Shown: positions 58,666 to 64,000 of the stretch, piece by piece | Layout: each line of letters opens with the position of its first letter | Numbering within the stretch: the stretch's first letter is position 1 | NCBI GenBank assembly: GCA_963823495.1 | Contig: CAWGLV010000001.1 | Location: 124,001 to 188,000 of the forward strand | Direction of reading: 5' to 3' | Length of the DNA: 64,000 nucleotides | From: DATDAH01 sp963823495 | GTDB lineage: Bacteria > Actinomycetota > Acidimicrobiia > Acidimicrobiales > DATDAH01 | Translations under genes and position numbers: made by a program | Notes under the pieces: model-generated | What the model saw: the letters and a program-made list of their open reading frames with translations, nothing else | Told to the model about the DNA's origin: nothing | Databases searched by the model: none

Positions 58666-59274
58666 CTACTTGGTCACGTAGACGGCGAGCCAGGACACGA
58701 GGTAGACCGCGACGGCAGCGTCCCAGAAGACGGCGGCCGCGGCCACGCCCTCGCTGTCCCGGCCGGAGTACTGACCTCCGAGAGCCCGGAACGCCATGAG
58801 GGCGACGAAGACCATGCCGGCGGCGACGGTGGCGATGTGGAAGCCGCCGAGGGCGTAGAGCATCAGCTCGGGGACGCTGCGGGAGATGGCCGCGCCCATC
58901 TGGGTGAACAGATAGACGGCCGAGTTCACGAAGGCGAGGCCAAGCACCAGGGTGAGCCCGAGGGCGACGTAGGCGTTGGAGCGGTCGTCGTTGCGGATCG
59001 AGTACTGGGCCCAGTGCAGGCTCAGCACCGACATCAGGAGGGTGACCGCAGCCATGTTGGGGGCCGAGAGCGGGATGACCACACCCTCGGGCAACCAGGG
59101 CGAGGCGCTGGTGGCCCGCGTCGACACGTAGACGCCGAGGAGGCCGGCGTAGCCCATGATCATCGCCGCCGAGGCCAGCAGGGTGCCCACCAGCAGGACG
59201 CGGGGGCGCGCCGGCGGCGGAGGCTCGGCCAGGGCGGGATACACGGGTTCGGCGGTGGTGGTGGTCGTCGACAT
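58666..59274 (-). CDS. Second, divergent heme-copper oxidase subunit III-like protein
   Basis: The 202-aa protein has five predicted TM helices with the overall plan of subunit III (LGVYVSTRATSASPW near the first, LMLYALGGFHIATVAAGMVF, and VFWDAAVAVYLVSWLAVYV last). The strongly conserved subunit III residues, such as the Glu in the first helix block and YWHFVD, are replaced (VFWDAAVAV). It directly follows the ligand-poor subunit I-like gene (stop and start abut, TAGATG), so the two probably form a pair. Confidence 0.75.
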   Translation of the reverse strand: MSTTTTTAEPVYPALAEPPPPARPRVLLVGTLLASAAMIMGYAGLLGVYVSTRATSASPWLPEGVVIPLSAPNMAAVTLLMSVLSLHWAQYSIRNDDRSNAYVALGLTLVLGLAFVNSAVYLFTQMGAAISRSVPELMLYALGGFHIATVAAGMVFVALMAFRALGGQYSGRDSEGVAAAAVFWDAAVAVYLVSWLAVYVTK

Positions 59275-60876
59275 CTACGCCCCTCCCTCCTCGGTGGAGA
59301 CCAACGGCGTGCCGGAGGTCACCTCGGGCACGGGCTCGGTGAAGTTGCCGGGCGGTGGCGGGGAGGCGGCCGACCACTCGAGGGTCTGTCCGCCCCACGG
59401 GTCCTGGAGGTCCTCGGTGGAGCCACCACCGAGGATCGCCCGGGCCACCGCCAGCACCAGGAGGGCCGCGCCGAGGCCGAGGAGGGCGGCGCCGACCACG
59501 GCGACCGCGTTGAAGGTCTCGACCCCGTCCTGGGGGTCGAACCCGGCAAACGAGTAGCCCGGCTGGTCGAGGACCCCGGCGACGCCCTCGGCCGCCGCCA
59601 GCACGATCCCGCCCGCGACGAGGGTCAGCCCGGCGGCGAAGGCCAGCAGGGCGGGAATGCGCCGGCCCCAGATCTTGGGCGACCACCAGCACAGGGCGGC
59701 GGTGGCCCCGGTCAGCGAAGCCGTCAGCACCAGGTTGAGGTGACCCACCTCCCAGCTCGTGCCGAGCAGGTGCAGGGGCTCGATCACCCCGGCGACGCCG
59801 GCGCCGACCGCGAGGAGAAGCACGAAGAGGGCCAGGACCGCCAGCACGAACGCCGGGCGGAACGCCGGCCGGTTCTCGCGGGCGCTGTCGGCCACACCGC
59901 CGAGCACGATCAGGAGGCCCAGGCCGATGGCGAAGGCGAAGCCGACGTAGACCGCCTCGGTCAGCAGCTCGCTGCGGTAGACGGGCTGGGCCCACGCACC
60001 GAAGGCGAAGGCGCCGAAAGCCCCGATGCCGATCCACATCGCGCCGCGGCCCCGCTGGACGACCCCGGCAGAGACGGGCACGATCTCCGCGGCCACACCC
60101 AGGACCGGGATGGCCATGGCGTACACCTGCGGCTGCGCGAACACCCAGGCCAGGCGCGAGTAGAGCTCACCGGGCTGGGCGAACAGGAGCTGGCCGTACC
60201 GGAGGTCGAGGTAGGCGAGGACGAGGCCGGCCATGAGGACCGGAAGCGAGAGCAGCCAGATGACCCCGGCCACGAGCATCGACCAGGCGAAGGGGGGGAC
60301 CTGCAGGAGCGACATCCGCACCGGGCGCAGGGCGATGACCGTGGTCACCACACAGACCGAGGCCAGCAGCAGGCCGGCCACGACGAGCCCCAGGCCGAGC
60401 ACACCGATGGCGATCGACTCCGGATCCAGGTTCGGCGCGGCGACCGGGCCACCGTCGATGGCGTAGCTGACCAACAGCAGCACGGCCCCGCCGAGCCAGG
60501 TCCAGAGTGCCGCCGCCGCGGCGCGCGGGAAGGCGATGCTCGCCGCGCCCACCTGCAGCGGCACGATCGCGGTCGCCAGGCCCAGGAAGAAGGGCAGCAC
60601 GACCAGGAAGGTCAGGCCCACCCGGTAGAGCGAGAAGAACTGCAGGACGTGGTCGTTGCCCAGGACCTCCAGCTCGTCGACGGTCAACCGCTCGATGCCG
60701 AGCAGGACACCGACGACGACGGTGAGGACCAGGAACAGCGCCGAGGCGCCGATCCACAGGCGTCCGATGGTCTTGTGGTCGCCGGACCCGAGCACCGCAG
60801 GCAGGCCGCGCGTTTCGCGACGGGGTTCCTGGGGGGCCTCGGGGGGCGCGGGGGGAGGTGCCTCGATCACGGTCAT
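59275..60876 (-). CDS. Heme-copper oxidase subunit I homologue lacking most metal ligands (probable pseudo-oxidase)
   Basis: The 533-aa protein aligns with subunit I throughout: DHKTIGRLW, then FLVVLP...IVPLQVGA, WVFAQPQVYAMAIP, GAWAQPVYRSEL, EVGHLNLVL, CWWSPKIWG and C-terminal DPWGGQTLEW. Ligands are lost. Heme a His is Tyr84 and Asn381. CuB His are Gln248, Gln297 and Pro298. The active-site Glu is Gln250. Only the heme a3-position His379 and the cross-link Tyr (Y252) remain. Twelve TM helices persist, and the frame is intact, so it is a maintained protein without normal O2 reduction. It heads the oxidase operon after ctaB. Confidence 0.8.
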   Translation of the reverse strand: MTVIEAPPPAPPEAPQEPRRETRGLPAVLGSGDHKTIGRLWIGASALFLVLTVVVGVLLGIERLTVDELEVLGNDHVLQFFSLYRVGLTFLVVLPFFLGLATAIVPLQVGAASIAFPRAAAAALWTWLGGAVLLLVSYAIDGGPVAAPNLDPESIAIGVLGLGLVVAGLLLASVCVVTTVIALRPVRMSLLQVPPFAWSMLVAGVIWLLSLPVLMAGLVLAYLDLRYGQLLFAQPGELYSRLAWVFAQPQVYAMAIPVLGVAAEIVPVSAGVVQRGRGAMWIGIGAFGAFAFGAWAQPVYRSELLTEAVYVGFAFAIGLGLLIVLGGVADSARENRPAFRPAFVLAVLALFVLLLAVGAGVAGVIEPLHLLGTSWEVGHLNLVLTASLTGATAALCWWSPKIWGRRIPALLAFAAGLTLVAGGIVLAAAEGVAGVLDQPGYSFAGFDPQDGVETFNAVAVVGAALLGLGAALLVLAVARAILGGGSTEDLQDPWGGQTLEWSAASPPPPGNFTEPVPEVTSGTPLVSTEEGGA

Positions 60877-60888
60877 GGCCGGTTCGGG

Positions 60889-60894
60889 ACTTTA
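60889..60894 (-). promoter_or_regulatory. Possible -10 hexamer of the oxidase operon
   Basis: TAAAGT on the minus strand lies 12 nt before the ATG at 60876, inside the 52-bp gap after ctaB. No convincing -35 is seen. Confidence 0.3.
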
Positions 60895-60928
60895 CACAGG
60901 GGGTATCCGGCGAGGGGAATCCTCGCCG

Positions 60929-61816
60929 TCACGAGACCAGCGGATCCACCGCCATGATCCCGAAGAGGACGCTGATGTAGGTGATCGACCAATGGAACAG
61001 GGCCATGGCCCGTTGGGGCGTCGGGTCCTGCTTCAGCCGCACGCTCAGGTAGGTGAAGGACGCCCCGAGCACGATCGCGGACACCGCGTAGAGCCACCCC
61101 ATGTCGGCGACGGGAACGAACACCAGCGTGAGCACCCAGACCCCGACCGTGTAGAGCACTATCTGGGTGCCGACCGTCTCCTCGTCGGCCACCGAAGGCA
61201 GCATGGGCACCGACGCCGCCGAGTAGTCGTCCCGGTAGCGGATCGCCAGGGCCCAGAAGTGGGGCGGGGTCCAGAAGAAGATGACGGCGAAGAGCACCAC
61301 CGGCGCCCAGGCCAGACTCCCCGTGACCGCCGTCCACCCGATCAGGGTGGGCACCGCGCCCGCCGCTCCTCCGATGACGATGTTCTGCTTCGAGGTGCGC
61401 TTCAACCAGAGCGTGTAGACGAAGACGTAGAACAGACAGGCCGACACGGCGAGCACCGCGCTGAGCAGGTTGACCGCCGACCACAGGAGGGCGAAGGCGG
61501 CGATCTCCAGGCCCAGGGCGAAGGTCAGCGCGGCCCGCGGCGTCATCTCCCCGGTGACGAGGGGCCGGTTCCGGGTGCGTTCCATCAGCGCGTCGATGTC
61601 CCGGTCCACGACCATGTTGATGGCGTTGGCGCCGCCTGCGGCCAGCGAGCCCCCCAGGACCGTGGTGACGACCAGCACCAGGTCCGGCACGCCCTGCTCG
61701 GCGACGAACATCACCGGGACGGTGGTCACCAGCAACAACTCGATGATGCGCGGCTTGGTGAGGGCGACGTAGGCCCCGATGCGGGACCGCGTGCCGGTGA
61801 GAGTGGTGACCGCCAT
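60929..61816 (-). CDS. ctaB: Protoheme IX farnesyltransferase (heme O synthase)
   Basis: Converts heme B to heme O, the first step to heme A. The 295-aa UbiA-fold protein has VALTKPRIIELLLVTTVPVM, the first Asp motif NMVVDRDIDALMERTRNRPL (N-x3-D-x3-D), and the second Asp motif ALAIRYRDDYSAASVPMLP. Eight to nine TM helices. ATG at 61816 is the family start; the frame beyond runs through the 91-bp repeat array and is rejected. A TACAGT hexamer lies 9 nt upstream (61826-61831). Confidence 0.95.
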   Translation of the reverse strand: MAVTTLTGTRSRIGAYVALTKPRIIELLLVTTVPVMFVAEQGVPDLVLVVTTVLGGSLAAGGANAINMVVDRDIDALMERTRNRPLVTGEMTPRAALTFALGLEIAAFALLWSAVNLLSAVLAVSACLFYVFVYTLWLKRTSKQNIVIGGAAGAVPTLIGWTAVTGSLAWAPVVLFAVIFFWTPPHFWALAIRYRDDYSAASVPMLPSVADEETVGTQIVLYTVGVWVLTLVFVPVADMGWLYAVSAIVLGASFTYLSVRLKQDPTPQRAMALFHWSITYISVLFGIMAVDPLVS

Positions 61817-61861
61817 GAGGACCCGACTGTACGGGCCGGAACGGGATCGGCCCAATGTCTC

Positions 61862-62147
61862 CTGTCGCCGCCGGCGCGGCTCCTGCTGCCTACGGCAGCT
61901 ATCGACGTACCACCCCCGAGCTGCTGCGCTCCGCTCCGCAGCCTCACGCCCCCTGTCGCCGCCGGCGCGGCTCCTGCTGCCTACGGCAGCCATCGACGTA
62001 CCACCCCCGAGCTGCTGCGCTCCGCTCCGCAGCCTCACGCCCCCTGTCGCCGCCGGCGCGGCTCCTGCGGCCTACGGCAGCCATCGACGTACCACCCCCG
62101 AGCTGCTGCGCTCCGCTCCGCAGCCTCACGCCCCCTGTCGCCGCCGA
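61862..62147. repeat. 91-bp tandem repeat array between ctaB and ctaA
   Basis: Three full units at 61862-61952, 61953-62043 and 62044-62134, then a partial unit from 62135. They differ at only a few positions (for example CAGCTATC in unit 1 versus CAGCCATC). 91 is not a multiple of 3, so the array is not a coding repeat. Each unit contains hairpins (GCTGCC-TAC-GGCAGC and GCTGCG...CGCAGC). It occupies most of the 357-bp divergent ctaB-ctaA gap and lies upstream of both promoters. Confidence 0.95.
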
Positions 62148-62159
62148 CGGAGTCGTCCC

Positions 62160-62165
62160 TAGCCT
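62160..62165 (+). promoter_or_regulatory. -10-like hexamer of ctaA
   Basis: TAGCCT ends 8 nt before the ctaA GTG at 62174, directly after the repeat array. Confidence 0.4.
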
Positions 62166-62173
62166 GCATCCCC

Positions 62174-63088
62174 GTGGCGCACCTCCGACCGACCCCCGCG
62201 GCCTACCGGCGGGTGACCCTCGCCGCTCTCGTGGCCCTGGTCCTCATCGTGGTCACCGGAGCGGCGGTGCGTCTGACCGGCTCGGGCCTGGGCTGTCCCG
62301 ACTGGCCGACCTGCGACGGGAGCCAGGTGGTCTCGGAGTTCCGCGACACCCCCGAGATCATCGAGTTCGTCAACCGGATGTTCACCGGCGTGGTCTCGGT
62401 CGCGGTCGCCGCCGCCGTCCTCGGCGCCCGCCGGCGGGTGCCCTACCGTCGCGACCTGGCCCTCCTGGCCTGGGGACTGGTCGCCGGCGTCGTCGCCCAG
62501 ATCGTGCTCGGAGGGATCACCGTGCTGCTGGAGCTCACCCCCCCGGCGGTGATGGCCCACTTCCTGCTCTCGGTGGCCCTGGTGGCCGACGCCGTGGTCC
62601 TGCACCACCGGGCCGGTGAGCCCGACGGGGGCCGTCGACACCCCGACGTGCCCCGTTCCACCCGGAGGCTGAGCTGGGCCCTGGTCGCGGTGGCCGGCGC
62701 CGTGCTCGTCGTGGGGACCGCAGTCACCGGTACCGGCCCCCACGGCGGCGACCCCGATGTCGAGCGACTGCCCTACGCCATCAGCGAAGTGGTCCGCGTC
62801 CACGCCGTGCTGGCCTGGGTGGCGACCGCCCTCCTCCTGGTGCTCATGGTCCGGACCCGGCGCGGCGCAATCGTCCTGGCGACGGTCGCGGCCCAGATCA
62901 CGATCGGGTACGTGCAGTACTTCAACGGCGTGCCCGAGGTGCTCGTGGGCCTCCACGTGCTCGGCGCCACCGTGGTCTGGATCACCGTCCTCCGGCTCCA
63001 CCTCTCGCTCTGGGTGGTCGAGCCGGTGGGGCCCGAGCCCTCGCCCGAGCCCTCGCCCGAGCCCTCGCCCGAGCTCACCGGCTCGTGA
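62174..63088 (+). CDS. ctaA: Heme A synthase (COX15/CtaA family)
   Basis: Oxidises heme O to heme A. The 304-aa protein begins with TM1 and the signature GSGLGCPDWPTCDG (Cys pair in the first loop), then EFVNRMFTG. His pairs follow in MAHFLLSVALV, RVHAVLAWVA and GLHVLGATVVW. The first conserved His of the EFxHR motif is Asn (EFVNR), as in many actinobacterial CtaA. The C-terminus has PEPSPEPSPEPSPE, encoded by 12-bp repeats. GTG start; its stop overlaps clpS by 4 nt (GTGA). Confidence 0.92.
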   Translation: MAHLRPTPAAYRRVTLAALVALVLIVVTGAAVRLTGSGLGCPDWPTCDGSQVVSEFRDTPEIIEFVNRMFTGVVSVAVAAAVLGARRRVPYRRDLALLAWGLVAGVVAQIVLGGITVLLELTPPAVMAHFLLSVALVADAVVLHHRAGEPDGGRRHPDVPRSTRRLSWALVAVAGAVLVVGTAVTGTGPHGGDPDVERLPYAISEVVRVHAVLAWVATALLLVLMVRTRRGAIVLATVAAQITIGYVQYFNGVPEVLVGLHVLGATVVWITVLRLHLSLWVVEPVGPEPSPEPSPEPSPELTGS

Positions 63089-63384
63089 GCCCGACCCGCC
63101 CCCTCGAGGTCGACGAACCGGAGGTCATCGACGTCTCCGACCCGGACCGGCCCTGGATCGTCCTGGTCTGGAACGACCCCATCAACCTGATGTCGTATGT
63201 GACCTACGTGTTCCAGAAGCTCTTCGGGTACTCCCTGGAGAAGGCCACCGCGCTCATGCTCGACGTCCACGAGAAGGGCCGGGCCGTCGTCGCCAACGGC
63301 ACCAGGGAGAAAGCCGAGCTGGACGTGATGCGCCTCCACGAGCACGGGCTCTGGGCCACCATGCAGCAGGAGGACGCTCCGTAG
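63085..63384 (+). CDS. clpS: ATP-dependent Clp protease adaptor ClpS
   Basis: Delivers N-degron substrates to ClpAP/ClpCP. The 99-aa protein has the core DRPWIVLVWNDPINLMSYVTYVFQKLFGYS (in part), with the NDP-x-N-x-M substrate pocket, and VHEKGRAVV. GTG at 63085 overlaps the ctaA stop by 4 nt. The next gene is DUF2017, the usual ClpS neighbour in actinobacteria. Confidence 0.95.
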   Translation: MSPTRPLEVDEPEVIDVSDPDRPWIVLVWNDPINLMSYVTYVFQKLFGYSLEKATALMLDVHEKGRAVVANGTREKAELDVMRLHEHGLWATMQQEDAP

Positions 63385-63899
63385 TGGCGTTCGCGTTCGG
63401 TGGTGGGCCGGTTCGCCGGGAGCGCGACGGGTCCTTCACGATCCGGTTGAGCGAGCCCGAGCAGGTTCTGCTCAAGTCCCTGCTGGCCCAGCTCCGCTCC
63501 CTCCTGAAGCTCGAAGGAGGTGGGGAGATCACCGAGGGCTCCGGCGTCCGGCGCCTCTTCCCCACCGCCTACCCCGGCCGCGACGACCTCGAGGCCGAGT
63601 ACCAGGGCATGGTCCACGACGACCTGCTGCAGCAACGGCTGGCGGCCATCGACCAGGTCGAGGACACGATCGTGCTCCCCTCCCTCGACCAGGGCCAGCT
63701 CGAGACCTGGCTCCGCACGTTCAACGACCTCCGCCTGGTGCTCGGGACCCGCCTCGACGTGTCCGAGGACGACACCGGCCCCATCGACCCCGAGGACCCC
63801 GAGGCCCCCGCCCGCGCTGCGTACGAGTACCTCGGCTGGCTGCTGGAGAGCACCGTCAACGCCCTGACCGGCGCCCTCCCCCCACCCGAGGACGGCTGA
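63384..63899 (+). CDS. DUF2017 family protein
   Basis: The 171-aa protein has FTIRLSEPEQVLLKSLLAQL near the N-terminus and VRRLFPTAYPGRDDLEAEYQ in the middle. It ends with TFNDLRLVLGTRLDV and AYEYLGWLLESTVNAL. It matches DUF2017, an actinobacterial family of unknown function that follows clpS (as Rv1331-Rv1332). GTG at 63384 overlaps the clpS TAG (TAGTG), so it is coupled; a role in Clp proteolysis is plausible. Confidence 0.9.
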   Translation: MAFAFGGGPVRRERDGSFTIRLSEPEQVLLKSLLAQLRSLLKLEGGGEITEGSGVRRLFPTAYPGRDDLEAEYQGMVHDDLLQQRLAAIDQVEDTIVLPSLDQGQLETWLRTFNDLRLVLGTRLDVSEDDTGPIDPEDPEAPARAAYEYLGWLLESTVNALTGALPPPEDG

Positions 63900-64000
63900 T
63901 CGCGTTCTGGCCCCGGATTCCTGCGTCAGGGCACGGGTCTCCGGTGCCGGGCCAGGTCACCAGTGGCCGGTGCCGGGCCCTCCCTTGAACGGGCCGACCA
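63900..64000. other. Terminal intergenic stretch
   Basis: No gene, tRNA or clear hairpin is seen in the last 101 bases. Confidence 0.5.

Noticed and set aside
60899..60906. CsoR copper operator before the oxidase operon
   Set aside because: Only one half-site (ATACCCCC on the minus strand) is present; the mirrored half is absent.
57904..60957. 1017-aa plus-strand open frame across the oxidase operon
   Set aside because: Pure shadow: rich in Asp, Gly, His, Arg and Glu, with no domain, opposite to well-defined membrane proteins.
61862..62147. CRISPR array
   Set aside because: The 91-bp units are contiguous copies with no unique spacers, and no cas genes are present.
60656..62173. Very long plus-strand open frame running antisense to ctaB and through the repeat array into ctaA
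   Set aside because: The part before 62174 is a high-GC shadow; it includes the 91-bp repeats and no recognisable domain, while ctaA starts cleanly at 62174.

Overview
The window is about 72% G+C. It has many GTG starts, dense operons with 1-4 nt start/stop overlaps, a mycothiol gene (mshA-like), a WhiB protein, an RsiG-like protein and a rex-heme operon. Together these point to a high-G+C actinobacterium. The gene families look most like the class Acidimicrobiia; that class-level placement is inference. Metabolism looks aerobic: caa3-type cytochrome oxidase, heme A synthesis, succinate dehydrogenase anchors and cytochrome c maturation thiol chemistry.

Layout. 1-3.1 kb: tail of a c-type cytochrome, geranylgeranyl-reductase-family flavoprotein, zwf. 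3.1-15.1 kb: heme synthesis in two minus-strand blocks. These are hemB-hemL, and rex-(siroheme synthase N-domain)-hemA-hemC-cobA/hemD-HAD with a Rex-box-like site upstream of rex. Between them lie an FG-GAP exported protein and a DUF885 protein. 15.1-24.5 kb: acyl-CoA synthetase-like enzyme, an ABC-2 exporter, SAM hydroxide adenosyltransferase followed by a 29-aa membrane micro-ORF, a small excisionase-type HTH gene, proC, an M23 peptidase, mshA with a YbjN gene, an XRE regulator and an RsiG-like c-di-GMP-type anti-sigma protein. 24.5-36.3 kb: mixed membrane, phosphatase and thioesterase genes, an exported protease, tRNA-Lys(UUU), a Ser/Thr kinase, a secreted barnase-like RNase with barstar, a DUF1385 gene, a ROK kinase, a DNA ligase and an HATPase-like protein. 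36.4-43.6 kb: dut/orn divergent pair, an MBL-fold protein, an acyl-ACP thioesterase-like gene, whiB7 with a long leader (uORF plus terminator), an M28 peptidase, the TlpA/CcdA thiol pair and a PGA-hydrolase-like gene. 43.6-51.9 kb: pdxH, a radical SAM protein, a methyltransferase, sdhC-sdhD preceded by a 45-aa membrane micro-ORF, serS, a second ABC-2 exporter and a class V aminotransferase. 51.9-63.9 kb: the cytochrome oxidase operon, ctaB, a 91-bp tandem repeat array, ctaA, clpS and a DUF2017 gene.

The most interesting region is the oxidase operon. A normal caa3 set (ctaC, ctaD, ctaE, subunit IV, ctaG) is preceded in the same operon by a second subunit-I-like and subunit-III-like pair. The second subunit I keeps the fold signatures but has lost nearly every heme and copper ligand, so it is probably a non-catalytic pseudo-oxidase subunit. 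Two apparent 1-nt insertions disrupt the intact ctaD 3' end and the subunit IV 5' end; they look like sequence or assembly errors but should be checked.

Many transcription units carry a TANNNT hexamer 6-9 nt before the start codon, as expected for leaderless mRNAs. The long leader of whiB7 is the clear exception. All functions are read from sequence motifs; no database search was possible.
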